Assembly (NCBI GenBank): GCA_031769625.1
Contig: JAUIMM010000126.1
Span: forward strand, 2,876,001-2,940,000
Source of the DNA: Taudactylus pleione
Lineage: Eukaryota; Chordata; Amphibia; Anura; Myobatrachidae
Length of the DNA stretch: 64,000 nt
Direction: 5' to 3'
Position numbers and translations under genes: made by a program. Below the pieces are notes generated by a model. That model searched no databases. It had not been told where the DNA came from and saw only the letters and a list, made by a program, of their open reading frames with translations. Each line of letters opens with the position of its first letter. Within the stretch, counting starts at the first letter, position 1. Below, piece after piece: positions 10,546 to 21,479 of the stretch.

Positions 10546-10760
10546 AAAGGCCCCCATACATCTGGCGGCGGATTGCACGATCCAGCGAACAGATCGGAAA
10601 CGCCGGCCATCGATGTTCTGCGATCCGTCGCAGGATCGACGAAATTTAACATGCATCATTTTTTGATCGTGATCGGCATATCTGTGGAATCCAACACGTT
10701 GGATTTCCGTGATCCTGCAATGCAGGATCGCAACATTGCGGCAATCTGTCGGGTTAGGCA
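10546..10760. mobile_element. GC-rich MITE fragment
   Basis: It starts AAAGGCCCCCATACATCTGG and contains mirrored words (GATCCTGCAATGCAGGATC; CCAACACGTTGG). The right terminus is missing because the next element abuts it. Confidence 0.5.
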
Positions 10761-10925
10761 CTCCCCGAGGGGCGGGGGGGCATAGGGTTAGACATCACCC
10801 CGGTAGTTTTAGGGTTAGGCATCGGTAAATTGGGTGAAGGGTAGGGTTAGGGTACTTACATGCTCCGTTGGGATTCTCCTCTGTTGGGCTTCTGGTGTCG
10901 GCATTTCATCCCGGCAGCTTTCATA
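10761..10925. mobile_element. MITE fragment (CGGGTTAGGCACTCC family)
   Basis: Carries the GGGTTAGGCA / TAGGGTTAGGGTACTTAC words and the end GTCGGCATTTCATCCCGGCAG found in the 6.45-kb and 51.0-kb copies. Truncated at the left. Confidence 0.6.
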
Positions 10926-11016
10926 CACAACCCTGTTAAAAGAGAAGTACAAGATCTCAACTGAATTCACAGATGGTCTCCAACATGTTGGTCCGTTTTA
11001 TTTAATCCATCTAAAT

Positions 11017-11268
11017 CTAGTATGACCTGTATAGGGAACAAATATTCCACCATATCTGTACAGAAAAATCCACATATGTGTCATGTTTTTCTGGGTGGAA
11101 TTCTGGTTTGACAGTGATGTAAAGTGCTCTCCACTGATCCATCATAGGCAGGAAATGTTTGTAGCAATCCATTAGCATCAGAGAAGCCACATCCTTGCTT
11201 TGCAAGACTTGCTTGTGCAACTGGATTTTCATAGTGATCATTTGTTCATACTTTACTGCTAATACCAT
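11017..11268 (-). CDS. Candidate exon of an unidentified gene (83 codons, block A copy 2)
   Basis: Open minus-strand frame with ordinary protein-like composition: ...LQSKDVASLMLMDCYKHFLP, MMDQWRALYITVKPEF, HPEKHDTYVDFSVQIWWNIC. Possible splice sites are AAAATCCAG on the upstream side (about 11225) and CTATACAG|GTCATA downstream (about 11026). I do not recognise a family. In the other two copies of block A this frame is broken, so if real this is the surviving exon or a younger pseudogene. Chance openness of 250 bp is quite possible, hence the low confidence. Confidence 0.2.
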   Translation of the reverse strand: MVLAVKYEQMITMKIQLHKQVLQSKDVASLMLMDCYKHFLPMMDQWRALYITVKPEFHPEKHDTYVDFSVQIWWNICSLYRSY

Positions 11269-11290
11269 TTATGAATCTAACATTTGATAT
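11040..11290. repeat. Triplicated module, block A, copy 2
   Basis: Aligns by eye with 1290-1530 and 46430-46570. CAGAGAAGCCAC is at 11179-11190; ACTGGATTTTCA follows, as in copy 1. It is the only copy open throughout on the minus strand (see the 11017-11268 entry). Confidence 0.6.
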
Positions 11291-11530
11291 TGATTTTTTT
11301 TTTTCAACTTGGTGTCTTGGATATTAGAGCTTACGGCATTTTGCATGTTCGACATGCACAGGTTTGTCGCAAAATAGGGGATTTAATTGAAGTTTATTAA
11401 CTGTATTAACTGTTAATCATTAATGCAAAAGTTGCATTTTCAATAAAAAAATGGAGGTGACAAGAAGTACAACTTGATAATCGCAGTCATCCATGTCTAG
11501 ATGCTCTTGAGATTTTGGTGCATATTTCTT

Positions 11531-12096
11531 TATGCTGGGTACACACTAGATCAGTGGTTCTCAAGGTAACGTTTTCCAGGTCACCCAGCAGGTGCACAGG
11601 TGCATTCATTACTGGCTGACTCATTTTAAAAGATTCACAGGTGGAGCTAATTATTTCACTTGTGATTCTGTGAGGAGACTTGGAAAACATGCACTGTGTG
11701 GGGTCCTGAGGACTGAGTTTGAGAATCTGTGCACTAGATATATAGTTCTTATAGCTGACGAACAATATATTGTCCCAACCATCTTTCAGTGTGTACACAC
11801 AAATTATCTGTGAACAATGTCTTTTAAAGATATATCGCATCGGCCGTGCTGCACGGCAGATGCAATATATCGTGCAGATATATCGTTCACATCTTATTGT
11901 CTGTACAGACAACCAAACGAATGCTCTATATGTTAGTCACAGTAACCAATCACTTTTGGTTCTTCTGGCCAGATATATTGTGCATCCCATTGGTAAGTGT
12001 GTGTGCTCAATATAGTTTGTGCATATCATTACCAAATCGTTAGATCGGTCATCTGGTCCGTCGGATGGCCAATGCATCGTTCCAGTGTGTACCTCA
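11531..12096. mobile_element. TTAA-type MITE interrupted by a hAT MITE
   Basis: Left end TATGCTGGGTACACACTAGA; right end CCAGTGTGTACCTCACATTTA. The inner arms contain mirrored ATATATTGTCCCAACCATC-like and GACGAACAATATAT stretches. TTAA flanks have decayed to TTTA on both sides. The 188 bp at 11552-11739 (insert plus duplication) are foreign. Confidence 0.78.
11552..11731. mobile_element. hAT-like MITE (family 1), perfect 8-bp TSD
   Basis: CAGTGGTTCTCAAGG to the inverse GAGTTTGAGAATCTGTG, flanked by exact CACTAGAT at 11544-11551 and 11732-11739. It lies wholly inside the TTAA-type MITE, so it inserted later. Confidence 0.9.
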
Positions 12097-12129
12097 CATT
12101 TAGTCTTTGCATTTATTGTTATTTCTGAG

Positions 12130-12191
12130 AAAAAATTGCAATGAGTCCGTAAAGTACACAAGTACCCAGAGAGAACCCATGTGTCCTACAC

Positions 12192-12234
<43 letters not shown>

Positions 12235-12520
12235 CATCATCAATCATGGTAATGTCTAAATCTCCTTCACAGAGAGGACCCTGACGTCATCAGCCAGTGT
12301 CCAGCGTCATTCCCTACCATCCAAGTGGGCATAGAAGGGGAATATAACCTTGTGGCGAGCGTAGCGAGGGGACAACTTTCTTCTTTAGGTGGGGACAACT
12401 GGTGGGGACAACTTTCAGTACTTGTGTACGTAAAGTACACAAGTACCATTTAAAACATTCATTGGGTTCTCTCTGCAATGAGTTCATAAAGTACACAAGT
12501 ACCAAAAATTGTTTCCAGTA
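12130..12520. repeat. Repeat cluster with AAAGTACACAAGTAC words and ATT microsatellite
   Basis: AAAGTACACAAGTAC occurs near 12153, 12432 and 12490. GTACTTGTGTAC-GTAAA-GTACACAAGTAC (12418-12446) is a perfect 12-bp hairpin. AGAGAGAACCCA / GGGTTCTCTCT give a further inverted pair. A pure ATT tract spans about 12191-12234. GCGAGCGTAGCGAGGGG and GGTGGGGACAACT (twice) are typical of a decayed element, which I cannot classify. Confidence 0.6.
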
Positions 12521-13396
12521 TCTGGAACCTTCATCATTGTGTCTCTCTACCACCATAATCTACTTTTCAATTGTGTCATGGTCACAATGACAATTGGAAG
12601 AGCATAGCTCATATAGGGGGAGGGGGAAGATTCAAATGATCAGCATTGTCATGATGTGCCATTACAGAATGGTACATCGTGTCCACAGGCATTGTAAGCT
12701 CTCCCTCTTACCTCATAAATAGCCAATATGAGCACTGCCTTGCATAGGTCACTGACTGTTTTGACCATTTTTTATTAATTGTTTTATTTTAGCTAAATTA
12801 TTTAGCAGTCAATAATATCTTCAAAGGATAACCTTTTTTTTTTTTTTTATAAACAACATGCTTAGCAAGCCCATTTTATCTAATAGAAACCCATGCCTTG
12901 CATCTTTCTTTGGGCATGGTCAAAGTAATGTATTTTGCCCAGGCAGTGGCTCTGTCTAGACTAGAGTGTAAACCTGCTAACATCTGTCTCGTGTCTGAAC
13001 ATCCTAAGTCAACCTTATTTGCACTAGTTCTGTTTTCTTTTTTTTTTTGGTGTGATTTTGTGCTTTGGACGATTCGTAATACTGACTGCAGGGCACGATC
13101 GTGGTTTGTGACATTTTACTGTAAGTCACTGCACCCCTTATACAGTAATTATAGGAAAAACACTGGGTGATTGGTGTAACTGTATATCAAGGTTCTCTTC
13201 CTCATACAATCAATGTATGGAGAAATTAGTGACTGGTTACAAGAATATGGGTATTGGGAAGGGCAAGTATGCTGTGGAGCCAAAAAGTTAAACAGTAATT
13301 ATCTTTGGAAAGGAATCAGGCATGACTGGCTTTAAGCACATTTAGTGGCAAGGTGGAAAGATATGAATAAAGTTTAGGTTAGTGAACTGTCCTTCA
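12521..13396. other. no recognised feature
   Basis: AT-rich DNA with a T-run near 12833-12849. No gene or known element seen. Confidence 0.5.
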
Positions 13397-13627
13397 TTAA
13401 TAACAGATGACAATACTGATTACCTCTCTGGTAATAGGATTACTGCAGGTGAGGTCACTGATAACCATGCTGCATTTCAGGCTGTTTCCTAATGAAATTC
13501 TATTTGATACAAGTAATGTCAGGAGAACCTGAGCTGGTTTGGGGTAAAACTCCACATAAACACCAAAGAAAAAGCATTCACCTAACTTGGGTAATTTCTT
13601 ATGAAAAGTAGATATGTACAGCTTCAT
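13397..13627 (-). CDS. Weak candidate exon, unidentified (76 codons)
   Basis: Open minus-strand frame between block A and block B of copy 2, with mixed hydrophobic content (GECFFFGVYVEFYPKPAQVL, LTLLVSNRISLGNSLKCSM). It is on the same strand as the 11.0-kb candidate and 2.1 kb upstream of it on that strand. No family recognised; no corresponding frame was noticed in copies 1 or 3. It may be chance. Confidence 0.12.
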   Translation of the reverse strand: MKLYISTFHKKLPKLGECFFFGVYVEFYPKPAQVLLTLLVSNRISLGNSLKCSMVISDLTCSNPITREVISIVICY

Positions 13628-13859
13628 TATGGCACATGGAACTTGCCATATACATATTTATATTTCATTAGGATGCTTTGTCTTATGCCAATCTACAAAA
13701 GTGCATTCCATTTATATCCTTTGTAGATGTTAATTTGTACGCAAAGTTCAGTTTTCATATGCATCTAATTAATAAAAATATACTTTGTATTTGGGCACAA
13801 TTCATACTACATGAAGGTTTCCTCCTGAAGCTCAACCTTCCTTAAATTACCTTCTATTC

Positions 13860-14935
13860 ATTGTTCTGCTTGGTGGCTTTAAAATCTGGGTTGCTGCAGA
13901 CATTTTGTTTTCCTGCACAAGCTTTCAGAGAACCTTTTCGTTGAACCTTGTGTTGAAGGTGTACTACTTTGCAGGATTTGCTCATGCAGACAGGCTGGTG
14001 ATTAATAAATGCACAGGTTTAGGAGAGCCACATACTACTTTTGATGATTAACAAAAGTCACTTTTAGGCTTGCAATCAGATGATGTTCTAGCTATGCACA
14101 TTAAAAGGACAGTCCCTAAAACAGGAGCTATATTATGCTTTCAGTTATTATTATTTGATTTTATTATATATTTGTGCAGGTTCAGTAAATCTGGTGGTTT
14201 CATGTCTGCTTTTAACATATTTAACTTATCAGGAATATTTTACCAAGCTAAAAACATGTTCTACAAATCTTTAACTCTGTTTGGACCCAAAAAAATGTGT
14301 AATGTATCTCTTTAACCAGGAACTATATGTGAGGAAGGTTTTCTGCTTGAGCAGTGTGCTGTGTCCAGATAAGACTGGAATGGTGCGAAGCCATGTTGTG
14401 TTGAGGCTACAAGCTTTGTTTCTGTATTCACTGAGTTAAAATGGCTGCTTCTAAACCTCTGAGGACTTAACTGCATAATGACAGCTTCTATGAAGCGGTG
14501 TCTCCTAGCTCTGGAACATGTGCTAGAAATATTTAGCAGAGCAGTGTCTATTAGCTAAGAAGAAAGGTCTAAGCTTGGGGGATGGTAGAGGAAAAAAACT
14601 GGATGATCTGCTTTTCTGTGAAGTGCTTAGAATGCAGGAGTCATCTGCACCTTGGAAAAAAATGCTTTGAGATGTAATGGATTGTGCTGAAGAGACTTGG
14701 GCTGGGATTCATTTTGCTGCTGTAATTTGATCTACAGCAGATAGAAACCTATTCCACACAATCGAGTCTTGTGCTCTGAAGTAAAAGCTTGATATATCTT
14801 GATTACTTCTTGTTTTAAAAATATCCAGTGCAACCGCTCCTATTCATAGAAGAAAGCAAGCAGGAGTTTAGCTGAATATGTCTGAGAGAGAACATTAGGT
14901 CTTTCTCACCAGAGTCTTATTACAGCACCCCCATA
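13860..14935. repeat. Triplicated module, block B, copy 2
   Basis: Colinear with copies 1 and 3: TTTCAGAGAACC (13923), GGCTGGTGATTAA (13991), GAGCAGTGTGC (14349), AAAATGGCTGCT (14438-14449), AACATGTGCTAGAA (14515), GAAAGGTCTAAGC (14562), CTGGATGATCTGCTTTT (14600) and TGCTGTAATTTGATCTACA (14718). Similarity to copy 1 may continue weakly to about 15.1 kb. No conserved frame. Confidence 0.75.
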
Positions 14936-15236
14936 GTAATCGTATTGTTTGGTGTATGGATATCATTTTGAGGTATAAGCTTATAGTTTATTTTAACACA
15001 TACTGTATCTGTCTGAGTAGAGTTTCATTACATATTTTAGCTCCTAATGCACCACAACTTTTGAGATGTATTAGGATCAAAGTATTTGTAGAAAAATGTA
15101 ATACAAGAATATACATTTTCTTAGTGTACCTATTGCCTACAGACAGCAGGCACATTCATGATGGATTAGTGATGTGCATGGTGATTTCTCTTACATGGCA
15201 ATGGTGGCCTCCACGATACATTAGGTGCACATTAAG

Positions 15237-15405
15237 GGGCCTTTGTGTCAAAGCTTGATGAGAGATAGGTTGGTGATTTATATCTCACAATTTTATCAGC
15301 TTCTAACTTACATTTTATAGACTGTTTGAAAAATGACAGGAGCTGATTGGTTAATACTTTCTCTCACAACTTTATCTCTCATCAAGCTTTGATACATAGG
15401 CCCCT
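15237..15405. mobile_element. MITE (GGGGCCTTTGTGTCAAAGC family), uninterrupted
   Basis: GGGGCCTTTGTGTCAAAGCT and its inverse AGCTTTGATACATAGGCCCC. It gives the unbroken form of the element split at 5.87-6.34 kb. From 15406 to 15883 nothing is recognised. Confidence 0.85.
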
Positions 15406-15885
15406 AAAACCATAAATATTATTGGCTTCTATGCCTTATCACTGTACTTATACTCAACCTATTCCTTTGTTGTAATGTGTTTACAGTAACTATAAAGCAG
15501 CCATGAATACAAAGAAATATAATTTGAAACACTAGGACATGCTCAGCGGGTTCTAGAGCTGCTAACTTTAACAAATGACAAATCATTACTTTTCCAAAAA
15601 TCTATGGCACATATTCCCTATTCTGCCGCTCAGATTCATGATACATTTTTGTGTCTGGATCATGGAATCGAAATTGTCCAACATGTGGAATTTCCCCGGT
15701 TCCCCGACCCCAGCAAAAGTTTATATAGATAGACGGGAAACTGCTGTTAATTCGTGTACCTTGGTAACTCACTACATTAAAATGCATCTACAGCTCTTCA
15801 CAAACATAGAAGCAATGCCATTATAGAGTTTGTCTTTCAACCTTTCTGTCGCAATAAATATATTGCAGTTTCCTCTCCTCTCATT

Positions 15886-16230
15886 GGACTCTATTCAATT
15901 GCGCGCGATGTAAATAGCTCCGGGAGATAGCTCCCGGAGCTATTCTATTCTGCGGGGTGTTTAGTCGGAGAATGCCCGTTCTCGTGACTAAATACCCTGT
16001 TTAAGGCGCGAGAACAGGCATTCCCCGACCTAACTTCCTGGCGCGATGCCGTTTTCCAGGCGTGGAGGCCATTAAACAGCCTCATGCCTGGACTTTTATC
16101 GGATTTCTGCTCGCATCCCCGGAGGCGTGCGAAAAGAAATCCTTAGTCGGGCTTAGCAGCTCGGTGTATTGAATAGCTCCGGGGGCCGATTCCCGGGACT
16201 ATTCACTTTGCGCAAAATAGAATCGAGCCC
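15886..16230. mobile_element. MITE of the CTATTCAATTGCGC family
   Basis: GGACTCTATTCAATTGCGC is mirrored by GCGCAAAATAGAATCGAGCC, with ATT on both sides as a possible 3-bp duplication. Inner mirrored words AGCTCCGGGAGATAGC and GTTCTCGTGACTAAAT. GC-rich against an AT-rich flank; non-coding. Confidence 0.78.
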
Positions 16231-17747
16231 ATTGTATCCAACCTAATTCACAAGCCTTGCTGGGTACTTTGGGTTGACTTATGTTTGGTTGGACAGACAA
16301 ATGTACAAAGGTACCACACCATGATGGAAATAGAAGTTTGCAGGAATCTATGATCTGCAGACTTTTTTCTAGAGAATAGGTTTGCACCTAGCAACAGCAA
16401 GTGGGCTTAAGGACAAGACTCCCTGAATTTTGCTGAAGGCAGAAAGTGAGATTTTTAACTCCACAGCCTGACAACCTTCATCTTGAAGCGGTGCATGTGC
16501 AGATTGGGTGGTGGGTACACAGTCATTTTATTGTACGATTTTTCGGAAGCTTACGGATTGCAATCTTTTGCCTAAACATATTGCAAGTTTGCAGAGTGCT
16601 GTCCTATGGCAAGAGAATAAAGACAAGAGATTATATCTTCAAAAACAGAAACATTTTGTTTATAATATGAGTAACAACTCATTGAGAAAGGATAACATGC
16701 TGTGGATGCGTCAAAAGGGAAATTTTAGCAAAGTAATTAGCATTTATTTACATAAATGCCATGGCAGTAACAACATGAAATGTAGCATTAAGCAATAGGA
16801 TATTTGTAACTGCCACATGTTTTTATCAGTTCATGTGGTTCCGTTAGTTGTGAAAAGTTGTGAAACCTGAGACTGTGGAACCAAACTTTCATTTTCCAAG
16901 TAAGAAAAATCAACTCTCTTATTCTTTAACAGCCACCACCAACATTGGTATGTTTTTCAAATATCTTGTAGGGTCTGTATAACCAGAAATATTGAAATAA
17001 GAGTATATTTGTTGATTAATAAGCAAAAAGAGAATGTGCGTGTTTCTGTTCTGATGCGGAAGACCAATCTGTCTGGTGATTTCTTTCCACTTGATCTGCA
17101 GGCTTTGCCCTCTACTTGTGGATGCTTGATAAGGTGCTGCTTCTTTGTGCACATGTGTTTAAACTGGCATGACCTTATCACAGGCTAAAGTATTATGCTT
17201 TGCGTCTATATCTGGAGCAACTAAAGTGAGTACATCTGGCAAACCTGGATGGCTCCTAAGTACCCATTCCTCCTCCTTTTCTTCAAATTGGACCTAAAGT
17301 CAAGTTTTGCAAATTTATGTTTCTCTATCTACTCCGGTAGATCCCATTGAGGAATACAGTTTTAGTGGAGGTATATTGACAGCTAGTGCCACTCTTGCCA
17401 TTTGTAGTTCACTCAATACGCCCCTCTGTAGAGGTGGTAAGAACAGCAACCTCACCAAAGATTCCAGTCCGCTGTGATGGGGATAATATCTGGGAAATAA
17501 GTGTGCAAGTGTGCCTGGACAATTATGAGTGAAACCCCTTTTTCTGTGTGAATGTATATTTTGCCAGCTTAGAGACAGAGGAACTATACTGGCAATGTGC
17601 AGGAGTAGTCTGCCTGCTCCAGACAGATTGTTTTTGCCTGCTAATGGCAAGACCAGGGAACGGTAGGAACAGTCAGCCCTGTGAGAATCTTTCTGTAGCA
17701 AGAGTTTTGAGGACATTTTTTGTCTGGTTTGGTTTCTGACCAGACTA
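16231..17747. other. no recognised feature (1.5 kb)
   Basis: AT-rich DNA. Overlapping short open frames on both strands have no recognisable protein motif. No RNA gene or repeat identified. Confidence 0.45.
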
Positions 17748-17787
17748 CAGCCATGGCCAAAAGTTTTGAGAATGACACAAGTATATA

Positions 17788-17930
17788 TTTTTCTCCTTCA
17801 TCCACTAGGGGACACTGGAGTCCTGAACAGTGGGGTATAGATGTGGGTTAACCAGGAGCTTGCACTTTAAGAATTTAGAATGGAAGCTAGCTCCTCCCCC
17901 TCTATACCCCCCTACAGGTCAGTCTTAATT
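17788..17930 (+). repeat. DIRS left inverted terminal repeat
   Basis: Begins CTCCTTCATCCACTAGGGGA and continues with GGTATAGATGTGGGTTAACC, CACTTTAAGAATTTAGAATG and CTACAGGTCAGTCTTAAT. Each of these has its inverse in the right repeat. Confidence 0.88.
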
Positions 17931-18652
17931 TTGTGCCCAAGGGAGCTGGTACTCTCCTTCAGGGCTCTTCCTTACAAAATGAAGATTCCTCGATCAGCAC
18001 GAGTATCAGACAGGCAGCTCCTGCCCCTGTCTGCCTGCAGTGTTGGAGCTGCCGGGGAGACCCCACCACAGCTGCTTGCGGTGTGCGCTGGGGTCTTCAG
18101 CTACAGAGAGCACTGTCTGTCCCTAGACACGCTGCGAGCAGCGTACGTCACGCTCCCCTCTAGCCTCCCCGCCACCGTCAGCACTTGGCAGCTACATGGT
18201 ATGTGAAGCCTGGCACCCTGATTAGCAGGGTTGCCATGAGTAAGTTAGGCGAGGAGTTTTTTTATGACTGCCCGCTCAGCGGTCAAATCGGCCGCCATAG
18301 CAGGGGGGGCGGAGCGTAACGCAGAGTTCTACTCCTGCCTCTCAGCTGCCCTGGTGCTTCCAAATGGAGGCTGTTGGTCATTTTAGAGAGAGCTGCTGCT
18401 GATCGCTCAAAACAGCGTGGAGACTGTATTGCCTACCCAGGTTATGTGAGTGCATGGTGGGGTCAGGCTATTAAAGGAGCACAGTCATATAATATACTGT
18501 GATTATACAGCGCTTGGGTCATTGTACCAGCGCTGGTTAGGCAGGGTTGGAGCTTCTCCCGCTATGCCCTTCTTCTCTTATCTATACAGTCTCTTTTGTT
18601 ACACTGTCCCTTTACTCTCTGTGTGTGTGTGTGTGTCTGTGTTGTTGGTAAC

Positions 18653-19800
18653 ATGACTTCAGGAGGGTTTAAGGCTGCTCAGAAGTCTTTTACCTGCAAG
18701 AATTGTGCAGAGAGATTTACACAGGGGAAATCTTCTAGTTCCCTGTTGTGTGAAAAATGTGCTTCAGAGTCTGTGACTCCTGGATCACCTCAGCAGCAAT
18801 CTACTTGGGCTGAACAATTTATGTTAGTTATGTCTCATCTGTCTGCTAAGCTGGAAGCTTCTCGCAGGAAAAGAGAGGTTTCCAGATCGCAGACGTCTGC
18901 CCTCCCTGAACCAGATTGGGCTCGTTCTCTGGCTGAATCTGTAGATGGTCTCACAAAAGCGATGACGGCCCAGGTCCCTTCCGCGGCCTCGTCCTCAAAA
19001 GTTCCTGCTAAGAGACTACTTCCGAATCCCCTTAGGTGGGATGATTCGGAAGATGAGGATATGCAGACTCTAGAGGAAGGTGAGTTTCAGGAACCAGAGG
19101 AGGAACAGGCCCAGAGGAGACGGAGCCTTTATCTCAGGGTGTAGAGGTGTTGATTTCAGCTATCCGCCAAGTGTTACATATTGAGGACATAGACCCAGTT
19201 TCTACTAGGCCGTCTATCTTTAATAAAAGACAGAGACAGGCTCCCACCTTCCCAGCATCCGAGGAATTGGATGATATACTTACCTCTGCATGGAAACACC
19301 CAGATAAAAAAATTCTATCCTATTATCCTTTTCCTACAGATAGCAGGAAGTTATGTGAGACTCCACCTTCAGTGGATCCCTCAGTGTCTCGTATGTCCAA
19401 GAAGACTGTACTCCCGGTACCAGGAGCTGTTTCCTTTTCTGACAGGAAGTTGAAAATACCTTAAAGTCCATGTACACAGTAGCCGGGGTAACCCTTCGCC
19501 CTGCGCTAGTCAGCTGCTGGGTCAATAAGGCTGTTGAAGCATGGGCTACACGTCTTTCCGAGGGGTTAAGGACTAGGATCCCGGCTGAGATTCTTATTCC
19601 CTTGGCGGAACAGATTGCTGAGTCTGCTGCTTTCCTCTGGGAAGCATCGAAGGATGTATGTAATCTTTCCTCAAGATCCTCTGCTCTGGCGATCTCAGCC
19701 TGCAGAGCCCTTTGGCTGCAACAATGGCAGGCTGATGCGGAATCTAAGAGAGCAGTGGAGGCTCTCCCTTTCATGGGGGGGGGGGAGTTCTATTTGGGTC
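18653..19800 (+). pseudogene. DIRS gag-like ORF1, broken
   Basis: It starts at ATG 18653 (MTSGGFKAAQKSFTCKNCAE), with a C-x2-C / C-x2-C zinc-knuckle-like pair. It switches frame after 19144 (SAIRQVLHIEDIDPV ... AWKHPDKKILSYYPFPTD) and again after about 19464 (WVNKAVEAWATRLSEGLR ... SACRALWLQQWQADAESKR). The S-A-R-ALWL-W-D-SK ending is typical of DIRS gag. Two frame changes and a stop inactivate it. Confidence 0.8.
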
Positions 19801-20184
19801 TGAACTGGATAAGTGAATCTCTCAGGCCACAGGTGGTCAGTCCACTTATCTCCCATCAACTACTCCGCCTCCTCGGAAACCTTCTGCAGGACCATCCATT
19901 TCAGTCCTTTCGTGTCCCAGGAAGATTCAGGGGATGTTCCAGAGGAGGTCCCACTATCTCCAGAGGCAGAGGTAAAACCACTGTATCCTCGTCTCACCAG
20001 GGCATTAAGACATCAGCCAAACCCTATGTGCATGACATGCTTCCCTCTCATCTGGGAGACCCCAGGGTGGGAGCTCGTCTTCAGGATTTCAAAGACGCAT
20101 GGATCCAATTTTGTCAGGACGCCTGGGTCCGGGACATCATTATTCAGGGTTTTCCAACTCCAACCCTCTCCTCGATTTTTCACA

Positions 20185-21475
20185 ACCGTTTTACCAGTGG
20201 CTGCAGACAAATGGGTTGTGATTCAGGAGGCTATAGACAAGCTTCTGTTTTCTCGAGTGTTGGTACATGTTCTAATCCATCAGCAAGGTCAGGGATTTTA
20301 CTCCAGGTTGTTCGTAGTTACCAAGCCGGACGGATCGGTGAGACCCATTCTGAACATGAAGAATCTCAATCCGTATCTGCGTGCCTTCAAGTTCAAGATG
20401 GAGTCTCTTCGGTCTGTTATTGCGGGCCTCAAGAAGGACGAGTTTCTCATGTCCTTGGACATAAAGGATGCCTACCTCCACATTCCCATTTGGCCTCCTC
20501 ATCAGGCATTCCTTTGGTTTGCAAGACTCTCATTTTCAATTTCAGGCCTTGCCCTTCGGTCTTTCTTCGGCCCCAAGAGTTTTTACAAAGGTCGTGGCTG
20601 TGATGATGGCCCTTCATTGGATTCAAGGTATTACTATCGTCCCTTATTTGGACGATCAACTCCTGAAGGCTTCTTCTGTAATTCAATTGTTACAAGACAT
20701 ACAGGTAACACACAGGCTCCTCTTATGACACGGTTGGATCCTGAATTTCCAGAAATCCCATCTGCAACCTACTCAGCGGCAGAAGGTGTTACTTCCTCAG
20801 GAAAGTCAACTCCATTCAACAGATGGTTCGGCTGATACATCGTCGAGTGTCAGTGCAGCTGTGCATACAACTGCTTGGAAAAATGGTTGCGACCTTCGAG
20901 TCCATCCCGTACGGAAGGTTCCATTCCAATTGGACCTCCTCTCTGTGGTTGGGGTCCCATCTTTTTCTTCGCCAACGAGTACAATTAGCACCCAGGACTC
21001 GGCCATCTCTCCTTTGGTGGCTGAATTCCTCTCCCCTATTGGCAGGCAAGCGGTTTGGAGTAGGAATGGATTCTCCTTACCACGGACGCAAGCCTGAGAG
21101 GGTGGGGGGCAGTGACTCTGGGAAGACACTGCCAAAGTCTATGGATTTATGCTACCCATGGCGTCAAGGCATCAAAATTAAACCATCAATTGCTGGTTTA
21201 CTGCTCGCGAACAAGAGACCCACAGGTGGTGGCAGCGGATGCTCTAACAACTCCTTGGCAGTTCCAGTTTGTTTACCTATTTCTACCGATCCCACTCCTT
21301 CCTCCTCTTCAATTAATCAAAAGAGAAAAGGTCAAGGTGCTATTGGTGGCTCCAGATTGGCCCAGACGGGTGTGGTACTCCAATCTACGTCTACTGCTGA
21401 TAGACGACCCGTGGCCTCTCCTGCTGCGAGAGGATCTTCTGCAACAGGGTCCGTTTATCTATCAGGACTTAAGGC
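20185..21475 (+). pseudogene. DIRS reverse transcriptase / RNase H, broken
   Basis: Frame 1 carries GFYSRLFVVTKPDGSVRPIL, KFKMESLRSVIAGLKKDEFL and MSLDIKDAYLHIPI (first catalytic Asp). Around 20515 the frame shifts to FQALPFGLSSAPRVFTK and VPYLDDQLLKAS (the YLDD active site). From about 20830, LLGKMVATFESIPYGRFHSN and LLWWLNSSPL mark the thumb/RNase H side. LLVAPDWPRRVWYSNL ends it in yet another frame. The RNase H core looks deleted. No DNA methyltransferase domain is visible. Confidence 0.88.
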
Positions 21476-21479
21476 GGCT

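Noticed and set aside
10519..10785. Overlapping ORFs on both strands
   Set aside because: They lie in a GC-rich MITE fragment; openness on both strands reflects low stop-codon frequency.
11487..11912. 141-codon minus-strand ORF
   Set aside because: It crosses the boundaries of two nested MITEs and their target duplications, so it is an accidental frame.
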